Source of the DNA: Burkholderia diffusa
GTDB taxonomy: Bacteria > Pseudomonadota > Gammaproteobacteria > Burkholderiales > Burkholderiaceae
Assembly: GCF_001718315.1 (NCBI RefSeq)
Contig: NZ_CP013364.1
Location: 558,001-622,000, forward strand
Length of the DNA: 64,000 nucleotides
Direction of reading: 5' to 3'
Shown: positions 8,664 to 17,852 of the stretch, piece by piece
How the letters are laid out: every line of letters begins with the position of its first letter
Numbering within the stretch: position 1 is the first letter of the stretch
Notes under the pieces: generated by a model
Database searches by the model: none
What the model saw: only the letters and a program-made list of their open reading frames with translations
What the model was told of the DNA's origin: nothing
Translations under genes and position numbers: made by a program

Positions 8664-10424
8664 ATGCCCTACGCGCACATCGACCACGTCCCCAAAAGCT
8701 TCTGGACCCGCTATGTCTGGAGCCAGGACCACAAGGTCATCGCCGTGCAGTATTCGCTGACGGCCATCGCCATCGGTCTGGTCGGCCTCGTCCTGTCGGA
8801 CCTGATGCGGTTGCAGCTCGGCTTTCCCGGCAAGTTCAGCTTCATCGACGCCACCCACTATTACCAGTTCGTCACCATGCACGGGATGATCATGGTGATC
8901 TACCTGCTGACCGCGCTGTTCCTGGGCGGCTTCGGCAACTACCTGATCCCGCTGATGCTGGGCGCGCGCGACATGGTATTCCCGTTTCTCAACATGCTGA
9001 GCTACTGGGTCTACCTGCTGGCCGTGCTGGTGTTGGTGGCAAGCTTCTTCGTGCCCGGCGGGCCGACCGGTGCGGGCTGGACGCTGTACCCGCCCCAGGC
9101 CATCCTGCCCGGCACGCCGGGTGTCGAATGGGGCATCGTGCTGATGCTCGTATCGCTGGCGATCTTCATCGTCGCGGCAACCATGGGCGGCCTGAATTAC
9201 GTCACCACCACGCTGCAGGCGCGCACCCGCGGCATGACGCTCATGCGCATGCCGCTCACGGTGTGGGGCATCTTCATCGCGACCATCATGGCGCTGCTCG
9301 CATTTCCGGCGCTGTTCGTATCGGCGGTGATGATGCTGCTCGACCGGACACTCGGCACCAGTTTCTTCATACCGGCCGTGGTGTCGATGGGGCAGTCGCT
9401 CAAGCATGCCGGCGGCAGCCCGCTGCTGTTCCAGCACCTGTTCTGGTTCTTCGGACATCCGGAGGTCTACATCGTCGCGCTGCCGGCCTTCGGCATCGCG
9501 TCGGACCTCATCAGCACCCACGCCCGAAAGAGCATCTTCGGCTACCGGATGATGGTGTGGGCCATCGTCATCATCGGCGCCCTGAGCTTCGTGGTCTGGG
9601 CGCATCACATGTTCATCGCCGGCATGGATCCGTACTTCGGATTCTTCTTCGCGACCACCACGCTCATCATCGCCATCCCGACCGCCCTCAAGGTCTACAA
9701 CTGGGTGCTGACGCTGTGGCGCGGCGACATCCACCTGACCGTGCCGATGCTGTTTGCCATCGGCTTCATCAGCACTTTCGTGCTCGGCGGACTGACCGGG
9801 CTTTATCTCGGCAACGTGAGCGTGGACATTCCGCTGTCGAACACGTACTTCGTGGTGGCGCACTTCCATGTGGTGATGGCCGTGTCGCCAATCCTCGTGG
9901 TGTTCGGCGGCATCTACCACTGGTATCCGAAGGTGACGGGCCGCATGCTCGACGACACGCTCGGGCGCGCACACTTCTGGGTTACCTTCGTCGGCACCTA
10001 CGCGATCTACTTCCCGATGCACTATCTCGGCATCCTCGGCATGCCTCGGCGGTATTACGCGTATGAGGGATACAGCTTCATCCCGCACTCGGCGCAGACG
10101 CTCAACACCTTCATCACCGTCGTCGCGCTGATCGTGGCGGTGGCGCAGTTGCTGTTCCTGTACAACCTGGCGTGGAGCCTCGTGCGCGGCGAGCGTGCCG
10201 ACGGCAACCCATGGCGGGCCACCACGCTGGAATGGCAGACGCCGCAAACGCCGCCGGCGCACGGCAACTGGGGCGACGCGCAGCCCGTCGTCTATCGGTG
10301 GGCGTACGAATACAGCCCGCCGGGACAAGCGGAAGACTTCGTCCCGCAAAACCAGCCGCCCGCGACGGCACCCGAACCGGAACCGGCCCGCACGACGCTT
10401 CAACCCGGCGAGGCACGCAAATGA
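8664..10424 (+). CDS. coxA: Cytochrome c oxidase subunit I
   Basis: A 586-residue polytopic subunit I of the haem-copper oxidase family, reducing O2 to water and pumping protons. All expected metal ligands are visible: low-spin haem His73 (TMHGM) and His402, CuB ligands His265, His314 and His315, and high-spin haem His400 in HFHVV. HPEVY contains the Tyr269 that cross-links to His265 and the Glu267 of the D proton channel, so it is of the A family. About 12 transmembrane helices are expected. Its stop codon overlaps the next start in an ATGA at 10421-10424, indicating translational coupling. Confidence 0.96.
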   Translation: MPYAHIDHVPKSFWTRYVWSQDHKVIAVQYSLTAIAIGLVGLVLSDLMRLQLGFPGKFSFIDATHYYQFVTMHGMIMVIYLLTALFLGGFGNYLIPLMLGARDMVFPFLNMLSYWVYLLAVLVLVASFFVPGGPTGAGWTLYPPQAILPGTPGVEWGIVLMLVSLAIFIVAATMGGLNYVTTTLQARTRGMTLMRMPLTVWGIFIATIMALLAFPALFVSAVMMLLDRTLGTSFFIPAVVSMGQSLKHAGGSPLLFQHLFWFFGHPEVYIVALPAFGIASDLISTHARKSIFGYRMMVWAIVIIGALSFVVWAHHMFIAGMDPYFGFFFATTTLIIAIPTALKVYNWVLTLWRGDIHLTVPMLFAIGFISTFVLGGLTGLYLGNVSVDIPLSNTYFVVAHFHVVMAVSPILVVFGGIYHWYPKVTGRMLDDTLGRAHFWVTFVGTYAIYFPMHYLGILGMPRRYYAYEGYSFIPHSAQTLNTFITVVALIVAVAQLLFLYNLAWSLVRGERADGNPWRATTLEWQTPQTPPAHGNWGDAQPVVYRWAYEYSPPGQAEDFVPQNQPPATAPEPEPARTTLQPGEARK

Positions 10425-11035
10425 CCACGCTGCCGCGCACCTTCGTTCCCGACACGCAGCCGCCCGGTTTGCCGAATGCGAGCCGCATCGGCCTGATCGT
10501 GTTCATGGCTGTGGCAACGGCATTGTTTTCACTGCTGCTGCTCGCTTACGGCATGCGCATGCGCGAGCCGGATTGGCTGCCCGTCCCGCATCCGGCGCTG
10601 CTGTGGTGGAACACCGGCGCGCTCGCGCTGGCAAGCGTTGCCATGCAGCGTGCCCGGCAGTTGACCGTGCACCGCATGGCATTGCTGGTGTGCGGCGGTG
10701 TGCTGGCCGCCGTGTTCGTGATCGGGCAAATGGCCGCGTGGCGCATGATGTCGGCGGCCGGGCAGACCGTCATCGCCAATCCTTCCAACAGCTTCCTCTA
10801 CCTGCTCACCGGCCTGCACGGATTGCACGTGGTCGGTGGATTGGCGGCCTGGGCCGTGACGATCGCGCGACGCAGGCATGGGGATCCGTTCCGGGCTCAA
10901 CGCGCCATTTCGCTATGCGCCCTCTACTGGCATTTCCTGCTGGCGGTCTGGCTCGTGCTGCTGGCGGCGATGTGGTGGCTCACCCCCGTGTTTGTCGCCG
11001 CCATCTGCGGGCCGCTGTATGGAGCCGCGCCATGA
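10421..11035 (+). CDS. Subunit III-like membrane protein of the cytochrome oxidase operon
   Basis: A 204-residue membrane protein with about five helices. The C-terminal half, with LLTGLHGLHVVGG and ALYWHFLLAVWL, matches the subunit III signature (helices carrying GxHGxHV and LYWHFxDxxW) found again in the next gene. The N-terminal half is shorter than in canonical subunit III (about 260 residues), and the usual Asp/Glu after WHF is missing here (WHFLLAVW). It overlaps coxA by four bases and the next gene by four bases (ATGA both times). It may be a second, divergent subunit III or a structural subunit of this enzyme type. Confidence 0.8.
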   Translation: MTTLPRTFVPDTQPPGLPNASRIGLIVFMAVATALFSLLLLAYGMRMREPDWLPVPHPALLWWNTGALALASVAMQRARQLTVHRMALLVCGGVLAAVFVIGQMAAWRMMSAAGQTVIANPSNSFLYLLTGLHGLHVVGGLAAWAVTIARRRHGDPFRAQRAISLCALYWHFLLAVWLVLLAAMWWLTPVFVAAICGPLYGAAP

Positions 11036-11739
11036 CCTCGCCCACGCCGCCGCCCGAATCCGCTGCCACTCCGCCCGCCGACGCCGGCCCTGACGGCTGG
11101 CGCGGCATCGTCACGGACTGGTCGGCCGATCGCGAAGCCTTCAAGGTGCCGTGGGGCAAGGCGATGATGTGGATCTTCCTGCTGTCGGACACCTTCGTCT
11201 TCAGCAGCTTCCTGATCGGCTACATGACTGTGCGTATGTCGACCACGGCGCCGTGGCCCGACACGTCCAAGGTGTTCGGACTCACCGTGGCTGGCGTCGA
11301 CGTGCCGTTGCTGCTGATCGCCATCATGACGTTCACGCTGATCACCAGCAGCGGCACCATGGCGATGGCCGTCAATTTCGGCTACCGGCGCAATGCGACG
11401 CGCGCCGCCGCACTGTTGCTGGCGACCGCGCTGCTCGGCGTGACGTTCGTGTCGATGCAGGCCTTCGAATGGACCAAGCTGATCGTCCATGAAGGTATTC
11501 GCCCGTGGGGCAACCCGCTGGGCGCCACGCAGTTCGGCGCGTGCTTCTTCATGATCACCGGGTTTCACGGCTTTCACGTGACCTGCGGCGTGATCTATCT
11601 GCTGCTGATCGCACGCAAGATCCTGCGGCCAGGGTTCACCGAGCACGGCAACTTCCAGATCGTCGAGATCGCCGGCCTGTACTGGCACTTCGTCGACCTG
11701 GTGTGGGTGTTCATCTTCGCGCTGTTCTATTTGTGGTGA
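11032..11739 (+). CDS. coxC: Cytochrome c oxidase subunit III
   Basis: A 235-residue subunit III. A Pro/Ala-rich leader of about 25 residues is followed by WGKAMMWIFLLSDTFVFSSFL and other hydrophobic helices, ending in FFMITGFHGFHVTCGVIYLL and GLYWHFVDLVWVFIFALFYLW, the hallmark subunit III C-terminus including the conserved Asp after WHF. This subunit stabilises proton uptake by subunit I and has no redox centre. The start overlaps the preceding stop (ATGA at 11032). The next gene begins nine bases after its stop, so all five cox genes are probably one transcript. Confidence 0.92.
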   Translation: MTSPTPPPESAATPPADAGPDGWRGIVTDWSADREAFKVPWGKAMMWIFLLSDTFVFSSFLIGYMTVRMSTTAPWPDTSKVFGLTVAGVDVPLLLIAIMTFTLITSSGTMAMAVNFGYRRNATRAAALLLATALLGVTFVSMQAFEWTKLIVHEGIRPWGNPLGATQFGACFFMITGFHGFHVTCGVIYLLLIARKILRPGFTEHGNFQIVEIAGLYWHFVDLVWVFIFALFYLW

Positions 11740-11747
11740 GGCAGGCC

Positions 11748-12089
11748 ATGGACCACACCGATCCCGCCGATCGACCCGACGCCGCGCACGGCCAGCAGCA
11801 CCCGATCGGCATCTACCTGAAAATCTGGGGCCTGTTGTTCGTCCTGAGCACGTTGTCGTATCTGGTGGATTACTTTCACGTGCAGGGCCTGTTGCGATGG
11901 GTGCTGATCGTCATGCTGATGATCGCCAAGGCCGGGCTGATCGTATCGATCTTCATGCACATGATGTGGGAACGGCTCGCGCTGGTGTATGCGATTCTCA
12001 TACCGCCGCTGTGCCTGCTGGTGCTCATGGTGCTGATGGCGGCTGAAGCGAATCATACCTTCGGAATGCGGGCACTCTTCTTTCATTGA
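11748..12089 (+). CDS. Cytochrome c oxidase subunit IV
   Basis: A 113-residue protein with three hydrophobic helices: GIYLKIWGLLFVLSTLSYLVDY, LLRWVLIVMLMIAKAGLIVSIFMHM and LVYAILIPPLCLLVLMVLMA. This matches the small subunit IV (COX4_pro / caa3-type) that helps CuB site assembly. Positioned last in the operon, eight bases after coxC. No haem-copper assembly factors (CtaG, Cox15, SenC) follow within the window, so these must be supplied from elsewhere. Confidence 0.85.
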   Translation: MDHTDPADRPDAAHGQQHPIGIYLKIWGLLFVLSTLSYLVDYFHVQGLLRWVLIVMLMIAKAGLIVSIFMHMMWERLALVYAILIPPLCLLVLMVLMAAEANHTFGMRALFFH

Positions 12090-12291
12090 TCGGTTTTCTG
12101 GTCTGTGCATCGCGTGGCCGATGATTCGGGTTACGTATTATCTGATGCGCTTGCGTGCGAATGGTTGACTTTGGACAGGTGCCGTTAAAGGTGATTGGCC
12201 GGTGCCGCCCCATCTCTACCATCGGCAAAGTCCGTATCTACGTCTACAGTGCACCTGAAAACAGCAACCTAAACGCTCACTGTCGCTTGCG

Positions 12292-12999
12292 CTAGCGTAA
12301 GAGTTCGACGATCACGACATCCGTGTCGTCACGCGCCCTCAACTCGAGCCCCGTTTCACCCTTGATGGCAATGCCATCGCGTCGCGCCAGCGTGATCGGC
12401 CCGACGTCCAGTCGCCCATGATCTGCAACCAAATATGCAGAACCGGGCACCGGCAAAGCGTGCTGCATCACCGTGCCTTCACGCAGCGTCGCGATACGTA
12501 CACGCGCGTTGGCGTGAATGGGCAACGCGCCGGCCCTGACATCCGCCGGGTCGCTGCTCGCCAACGTAACGAATCGGCCCTCACGACATCCGAGCGAACA
12601 GACTCGCGTCGCGCAGCGCGCGGTACTGGTCAGTGTGCGCGGACGTAGCAGGATCTGGAACTGCCGTGCGGGTAGATTTTCCTCGTTGCGCTCGGTGTGA
12701 TGGATCGCAGTTCCGGTACTCAGCACATGGACGGAGTTAGCGACCAGACGTGCGCGATTGCCCGCGTCGTCTTCGTGCGTGATGACGCCCGAACGCACCC
12801 ACGTGACTATCTCGACTTCGCGGTGAGCATGCATGCCGAGGTCCGAGTGCGGCGCGAATTCAACGTCGTTCCACACGTGGAGCGGATCGAGCTGCGCATG
12901 GTCCGCGCGATCGGGTTCGCCCGCGGTGAAATGCTGGCGCGCGTCGACATCGCCGCGCCGGAATGCGCGAAGTGTAAGAAAAGGCCGGTGTTCAATCAT
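12292..12999 (-). CDS. Pirin-family bicupin
   Basis: A 235-residue pirin/YhaK-like protein: MIEHRPF start, metal-ligand region GMHAHREVEIVTW in the N-terminal cupin, then SGVITHEDDAGN, the HHTERN segment, and a second, metal-free cupin. Bacterial pirins include quercetin dioxygenases and redox-sensing regulators; the role here is not determined. I chose the ATG at 12999 because related proteins start this way; a GTG at 13059 would add 20 residues. Convergent with the cox operon, with a 200-base spacer between. It begins about 85 bases downstream of the SDR gene on the same strand, so it may be co-transcribed. Confidence 0.85.
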   Translation of the reverse strand: MIEHRPFLTLRAFRRGDVDARQHFTAGEPDRADHAQLDPLHVWNDVEFAPHSDLGMHAHREVEIVTWVRSGVITHEDDAGNRARLVANSVHVLSTGTAIHHTERNEENLPARQFQILLRPRTLTSTARCATRVCSLGCREGRFVTLASSDPADVRAGALPIHANARVRIATLREGTVMQHALPVPGSAYLVADHGRLDVGPITLARRDGIAIKGETGLELRARDDTDVVIVELLR

Positions 13000-13084
13000 G
13001 GCGGAGTCCGGTTCCGGTACGTTGGGGGCGGATTTGCGAGCATCAAAGATCGCGTTCACCGCGCCCCACGCACCTTAGCCGCGC

Positions 13085-13849
13085 TCAGATCTGCTGCTGG
13101 CCGCCATCGACAAACAATTCGATGCCGTTCACGAAGCTCGCGTCGTCCGAGGCCAGGAACAGCACCGCGCTTGCGATCTCGCCCGGCTCGCCGAGGCGCC
13201 CCATCGGGATCTGAGCTGCCAGGTAATCGGCAAGCCCCTGGCGCTGGGCAGCATCGTTACCGGCAAGATCGAGCAGGCCCGGCGTGCGGGTCGCGCCCGG
13301 GCTGATCGTATTCACGCGGATCTGGCGGTCCTTGAGGTCGAGAATCCAGTTGCGTGCGAACGAGCGCACCGCAGCCTTGGACGCCGAGTACACGCTGAAC
13401 GCCGCCGTGCCTGCGCTGCCTGCCGTCGAACCCGTGAGAATCACCGACGCGCCCGTGGCGAGCAGCGGCAGTGCCTTTTGCACCGTGAACAGCACGCCCT
13501 TCACGTTGCGGTTGAAGGTCTCGTCGAAGTGTTCTTCGGTGATGTTGCCGAACGGCAGCATCGATCCGCCGCCTGCGTTGGCGAACAGCACGTCGAGGCG
13601 CCCCTGTTCTTCCTTGATCTGCGCGTACAGCGCGTCGAGCTCGTTCAGCTTCGTCGAATCGACGCGCACGCCAGTCGCCTCGCCGCCCGCTTCACGGATG
13701 CTTTTCACGGCGATGTCGAGTTCGGCCTGACGACGGCCCGTGAGGTAGACGTGCGCGCCTTCGGCCGCGAAGCGCTGGGCGGTGGCGAGGCCGATGCCGC
13801 TGGTTGCGCCGGTAACGAGTGCGATCTTGTTGTCGAGTTTGCGTGCCAT
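13085..13849 (-). CDS. SDR-family oxidoreductase
   Basis: A 254-residue classical short-chain dehydrogenase/reductase: the NAD(P) motif TGATSGIG at 13-20, FANAGGG, a catalytic Ser in ILTGSTAGS, and the YSASK Tyr/Lys pair, ending with a conserved IELFVDGGQQQI tail. The Arg in TGRRQAE after strand 2 suggests NADP(H) preference. The substrate is unknown. The start ATG at 13849 has GGAGCAC upstream; the open frame running to 14386 is an artefact crossing the LysR gene. It is divergent from a LysR regulator 150 bases away, which very likely controls it. Confidence 0.9.
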   Translation of the reverse strand: MARKLDNKIALVTGATSGIGLATAQRFAAEGAHVYLTGRRQAELDIAVKSIREAGGEATGVRVDSTKLNELDALYAQIKEEQGRLDVLFANAGGGSMLPFGNITEEHFDETFNRNVKGVLFTVQKALPLLATGASVILTGSTAGSAGTAAFSVYSASKAAVRSFARNWILDLKDRQIRVNTISPGATRTPGLLDLAGNDAAQRQGLADYLAAQIPMGRLGEPGEIASAVLFLASDDASFVNGIELFVDGGQQQI

Positions 13850-13962
13850 GGTAGTGCTCCTTTCGTTTCGTTCGGTAGACGTGGGCGTTGGCTGGTTCGG
13901 TGTTGCGTGCTGCGATGTAAGGAGAATATCGACGGCCCTGTCTTTTCGAAATAGAATTGATC

Positions 13963-13977
13963 GCAACTTAACGTTGC
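13963..13977. promoter_or_regulatory. Inverted repeat, possible LysR operator
   Basis: GCAAC-N5-GTTGC forms a perfect dyad in the 150-base spacer between the SDR gene and the LysR gene, 22 bases before the LysR start. LysR-type regulators commonly bind such interrupted dyads near their own promoter. Confidence 0.45.
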
Positions 13978-13999
13978 ACAAATGAAAAGATGAGACGAA

Positions 14000-14923
14000 A
14001 TGGCGAAACTGCCTGATTTCGAAGGACTCGCGATGTTCGCGAAGGTCGCAGAGGAGGGATCGTTCGCGGCTGCGGCGCGCGCCATGGGCGTGTCGGTGGC
14101 GACGGTCTCGCGCGCCGTGGCCCGCCTGGAGGACCGGCTGGGTGCGCGGCTTTTCAACCGCACGTCGCGCCAGCTTTCGCTGACCGAGTTCGGCCGCACG
14201 ATCTGCGAGAAGGCCGGCGAGATCTACCGCCGGGCGGAAGAAGCAGAGAGCTCGGCGCGCGAAATGTCGGTGCAGCCGCGCGGGCTGGCGCGTCTGGCGG
14301 TGCCGATGTCGTTCGGGCTGCGCTGGGTCGCGCCGCTGCTGCCGGGGTTCTTTCGCGCGTATCCGGAGGTGTCGATCGACCTGCATCTATCGGATGCATC
14401 GGTCGATCTGGTCGCCGACGGCTTCGACGCCGCGCTGCGCATTGCCGCGTTGCCCGATTCGTCGCTGGTGGCGCGGCGGCTGTGCGCGGTGACACAATAC
14501 GTCGTGGCGTCGCCGGAATATCTGAAGCGCGAGGGGCGGCCCACTCACCCGCGCGAACTGGCGGACCGGCCCTGTCTTTCGTACGCGTATCGCGCGCGTA
14601 GCGATGTCTGGCGCTTCACGAACGACGCGGGCGAGGAGGAACCGGTGATGCCGACCGGCCCGCTGCGCGTGACGAATTCCGATGCGTTGCTGCCCACGTT
14701 GCTGGACGGCCTGGCGATCGCCGAACTGCCCGAATTCATCGCCGCCGAGTATCTGGCCGATGGCCGCCTCGAAGCGATCCTCACGGACTGGTCGCTGACA
14801 AAGGGCGGTCTGTACTTCGTCACGCCGTCGGCGCGTGCGCGGCCTGCGAAGGTGGCGGCGCTATCCGATTACTTCGCCGAGCATCTTTCCGATCCCACGT
14901 GGCGATGGCCAAAGCCGCAATGA
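14000..14923 (+). CDS. LysR-family transcriptional regulator (next to SDR)
   Basis: A 307-residue LysR-type regulator. Winged HTH at about 5-65 with GSFAAAARAMGVSVATVSRAVARLE and RLFNRTSRQLSLTE, then a linker helix and a substrate-binding effector domain (LARLAVPMSFGLRWVAPLL onwards), of the subgroup near AaeR/DmlR with RPCLSY and PSAR motifs. Divergent from the SDR gene; the shared spacer holds a GCAAC/GTTGC dyad. The inducer cannot be told from sequence. Confidence 0.9.
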   Translation: MAKLPDFEGLAMFAKVAEEGSFAAAARAMGVSVATVSRAVARLEDRLGARLFNRTSRQLSLTEFGRTICEKAGEIYRRAEEAESSAREMSVQPRGLARLAVPMSFGLRWVAPLLPGFFRAYPEVSIDLHLSDASVDLVADGFDAALRIAALPDSSLVARRLCAVTQYVVASPEYLKREGRPTHPRELADRPCLSYAYRARSDVWRFTNDAGEEEPVMPTGPLRVTNSDALLPTLLDGLAIAELPEFIAAEYLADGRLEAILTDWSLTKGGLYFVTPSARARPAKVAALSDYFAEHLSDPTWRWPKPQ

Positions 14924-15029
14924 AGGCAGGCGCCCAGCGCAGCGCCGAGGTCGCGCGAGGCACTGGATACGATGGCTGCTGCACAGGCATTCTCGACGGC
15001 GCAGCCCGTTTGAAGATATGACAATGAAA

Positions 15030-15054
15030 GGCCGCTTTAACGATCGAAGCGGCC
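15030..15054. terminator. Possible bidirectional terminator
   Basis: A perfect 8-bp stem, GGCCGCTT and AAGCGGCC, around a 9-base loop lies between the convergent LysR and rhlE genes. On the minus strand it is followed by TTTCATTG, a modest U-tract, so it best fits the end of rhlE. Confidence 0.5.
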
Positions 15055-15157
15055 TAATAGGGTTTCATCCTGACTGGTCGCAGTTGGCCAACAGCGCGCC
15101 AAAACCTGCCGCCCGCTGTTCCACCACAAATCGGTAACCGCTAACGCACGATCAGCA

Positions 15158-16597
15158 TTAGCGCGTACCGCGACCACCCGCCGGCTTGCCGGCCGGTTTC
15201 CGCGCCCCCGCCGCCGCCTTGCCGGCGGGTTTGCCGCGCGGCTTTTGCACGCTGAACGGGCTTCCGCTAGACAGGCTCGTCGCCTTGCCCGCCGCCCCGG
15301 CGCGCTGCCCGGCCGACTTGCGCTTGCCTTCCCCACCCTGCGGCCGTGGCTTCTTGCCAGCCGCCGGCATGGCACTCATCCCGGCCTGCGGCACTTTCGG
15401 CTTCTTCGGCTTTTTGGGTTTCTTGATGATCTGCCCTGTCGCGCTGGTTTCCGGCACGCGATGTTCCGCCTCGAAACCCGGCTCCTCTTCACGACGCAGC
15501 GTCTGCCGAATCAGCGCCTCGATCGCCGCCAGTTGCGGTGCTTCATCGGCACACACGAGGGATACCGCCACACCGCTCGCGCCCGCGCGGCCGGTACGGC
15601 CGATACGGTGCACGTAGTCTTGCGCCACGATCGGCAGATCGACGTTGATCACCAGCGGCAAGTCGTCGATGTCCAGCCCGCGCGCAGCCACATCGGTGGC
15701 CACCAGCATCTGCACTTCGCCCGTCTTGAAGCGCTCCAGCGCACGCAGGCGCGCCGGTTGCGGCTTGTCGCCGTGAATGGTGTCGACCGCGTAGCCGGCA
15801 TCGTTCAGCATGGCCGCCAGGTAATCCACGCCATTGCGGGTCTTGACGAACACCAGCGCGTGGCCCCAGTTGTTCTCGGCCACCAGGTGCATGAAGAGGT
15901 CAGGCTTGTTCCGCTTGTCCACCGGCACGACCCACTGCTTGATCTTGCTGGCGGTGACATTGGGTGGGCTGACGCTGATGTTGACCGGATCGCGCAGAAT
16001 GCTCGCCGCCATCGCGCGGATGTCGTCGGTAAACGTCGCGGAAAACAGCAGTGTCTGGCGCTGCACCGGCAACGCGGCAAAGACGGCGTTGAGTTCGCGT
16101 GCGAAGCCCAGATCCAGCATGCGGTCGGCTTCATCCAGCACCAGCGTCTGCACTTGATCGAACTGCACCGCGTTCTGACGATTGAGATCCAGCAGCCGGC
16201 CCGGCGTGGCGACGAGCACATCCACGCCCTTGCGCAACTTCATCATCTGCGGGTTGATGCTCACGCCGCCATAGGCTGCCAGAAATCGCAAGTCGAGACC
16301 CTTGCCGTATTCCACGAAACTCTGCAGCACCTGTTCAGCCAGTTCGCGCGTGGGCACCAGCACGAGAACGCGCGCACGGTTGCTGGACACCGCCGGCCCG
16401 TGCCGCACCAGTCGTTGCAGCAGCGGCAGCGCGAAACCCGCCGTCTTGCCGGTGCCGGTCTGTGCCGCGGCCATGACGTCCTTGCCGCCGAGTACAGCGG
16501 GAATCGCCTTGGCCTGCACCGGCGTGGGTGTCTGGTAATTGAGGCCCTGCAGATTACGCAGCAAGGGATCGATCAGGCCTAGCGAGGCAAAAGACAT
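15158..16597 (-). CDS. rhlE: DEAD-box RNA helicase RhlE
   Basis: A 479-residue ATP-dependent RNA helicase. It carries the Q motif (Phe3, GLIDPLLRNL, PTPVQ), motif I (AQTGTGKT ending near residue 52), DEAD (motif II), SAT (motif III) and HRIGRTGRAG (motif VI). The C-terminal 100 residues are Lys/Arg/Gly/Ala-rich (KKPKKPKKPK and PAGKPAGG repeats), a disordered RNA-binding tail typical of RhlE, which acts in ribosome assembly and RNA turnover. The start ATG at 16597 gives the usual MSFASLGL opening. Monocistronic by context. Confidence 0.93.
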   Translation of the reverse strand: MSFASLGLIDPLLRNLQGLNYQTPTPVQAKAIPAVLGGKDVMAAAQTGTGKTAGFALPLLQRLVRHGPAVSSNRARVLVLVPTRELAEQVLQSFVEYGKGLDLRFLAAYGGVSINPQMMKLRKGVDVLVATPGRLLDLNRQNAVQFDQVQTLVLDEADRMLDLGFARELNAVFAALPVQRQTLLFSATFTDDIRAMAASILRDPVNISVSPPNVTASKIKQWVVPVDKRNKPDLFMHLVAENNWGHALVFVKTRNGVDYLAAMLNDAGYAVDTIHGDKPQPARLRALERFKTGEVQMLVATDVAARGLDIDDLPLVINVDLPIVAQDYVHRIGRTGRAGASGVAVSLVCADEAPQLAAIEALIRQTLRREEEPGFEAEHRVPETSATGQIIKKPKKPKKPKVPQAGMSAMPAAGKKPRPQGGEGKRKSAGQRAGAAGKATSLSSGSPFSVQKPRGKPAGKAAAGARKPAGKPAGGRGTR

Positions 16598-16726
16598 GGG
16601 CGTGTTCCGGGCTAAAACCGCAATTCTAGCGGTTGCCGCGATGATCGCCGTGGGGATAGCCGGTGCGGAGCAGCATTCGGCGTCGGGCGATCCCTTCGAG
16701 CATCACAAGGGCCGCCCGTCACCTGC

Positions 16727-17782
16727 CTATTTCGGCACGGCACGCGTGAAAGGTCGCGGTAGCCTGCCCGCCGCCTGACGATCGATCATCCAGCCAGGAT
16801 ACTCGGGCGGCAACGCGCTCACGGCATCGAGATGCGCAAGCTCGTCCTCGGTCAGGGCGACGTCGACCGCGCCGAGATTGTCTTCGAGCTGTTCGACGCG
16901 TTTCGCGCCGATGATGACGCTCGTGACATGCGGTTTGGCGAGCAGCCACGCGAGCGCGATCCGCGCGACCGACACGCGTCGCGCGTCCGCGATGGCGCGC
17001 ATCGCGGCAACGCACGGCCACGCGCGCTCGAGATCGACCGGCGGAAAATCGAAATGGCTGCGTCGCGCCCCGTCTTCGGTCGGCGCCCCGGGACCAAACT
17101 TCCCCGAAAGCAGGCCGCCAGCGAGCGGCGACCAGACGAGAAGCGCCATCTGCTCGTCGATCGCCAGCGGCACCAGCTCGCGCTCCACATCGCGTCCGGC
17201 GATCGAATAGTAGGCCTGCAGTGTCTCGAAGCGCGTCGCATGGAGCGCTTCGCTGAGCCCGAGCGCCTTGCCGATCTTTCCGGCGCGCCAGTTCGAGACT
17301 CCAACATAGCGAACCAGCCCCTGACGCGTCAGATCGTCGAGCGCCCGCAGCGTCTCCTCGATCGGTGTCACGGGATCGTTCGCATGGATCTGGTAAAGGT
17401 CGATATGGTCGACCTGCAACCGTTCCAGACTTCGCTGCACGGAATCCATGATGTGGCCGCGCGATGCGCCCTGATCGTTGGGTTTCGCGCCCATCACGCC
17501 CGCTGTCTTCGTCGCCAGCACGATCTCGCCGCGCGCAACGCCGAGGTCCCGAAGCGCCTGCCCGACGAGCCGTTCGGACTGACCGAAGGAGTAGATGTCG
17601 GCGGTATCGATGAAGTTGATGCCCTCGTCCAGTGCGCGGGCGATCAGTCGCGTCGCGTCGTCCTGGCCGACCGCGCCGATCGCTGCCCACATGCCGGCAT
17701 CGGCATTGCCGCCCAGCGTCATGGTGCCGAGACACAGCTCGGACACGTACAGGCCGGTGCGGCCCAGTTGCTTGTATTTCAT
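16727..17782 (-). CDS. Aldo/keto reductase
   Basis: A 351-residue aldo/keto reductase of the YajO/Tas-like group: MKYKQLGRTGLYVSELCLGTM opening, catalytic Asp and Tyr in FIDTADIYSFGQSE, Lys in LATKTAGV, His in YQIHAND, and NADP-binding region SVIIGAKRVEQLEDNL. It reduces carbonyls with NADPH; the substrate is not clear. The start at 17782 is internal to a longer open frame (to 17965) that overlaps the flavodoxin gene. It follows the flavodoxin gene by 70 bases on the same strand, suggesting a two-gene redox operon under the divergent LysR. Confidence 0.92.
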   Translation of the reverse strand: MKYKQLGRTGLYVSELCLGTMTLGGNADAGMWAAIGAVGQDDATRLIARALDEGINFIDTADIYSFGQSERLVGQALRDLGVARGEIVLATKTAGVMGAKPNDQGASRGHIMDSVQRSLERLQVDHIDLYQIHANDPVTPIEETLRALDDLTRQGLVRYVGVSNWRAGKIGKALGLSEALHATRFETLQAYYSIAGRDVERELVPLAIDEQMALLVWSPLAGGLLSGKFGPGAPTEDGARRSHFDFPPVDLERAWPCVAAMRAIADARRVSVARIALAWLLAKPHVTSVIIGAKRVEQLEDNLGAVDVALTEDELAHLDAVSALPPEYPGWMIDRQAAGRLPRPFTRAVPK

Positions 17783-17852
17783 GGCTGCTTCCTTCGAGGT
17801 CGGCGAGAAAAAGTACGGGGGCGTCCGTTCCGGGGCGCCCCGCACGCCAGTG

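Noticed and set aside
13850..14386. Upstream extension of the SDR frame
   Set aside because: It runs through the divergent LysR gene; the ATG at 13849 gives the normal SDR N-terminus.
16596..16778. Small plus-strand frame with a signal-peptide-like start (GVFRAKTAILAVAAMIAVGIAGA)
   Set aside because: It starts in the rhlE start codon on the opposite strand, overlaps the end of the aldo/keto reductase gene, has no ribosome-binding site and no known relatives; the hydrophobic run may be chance.
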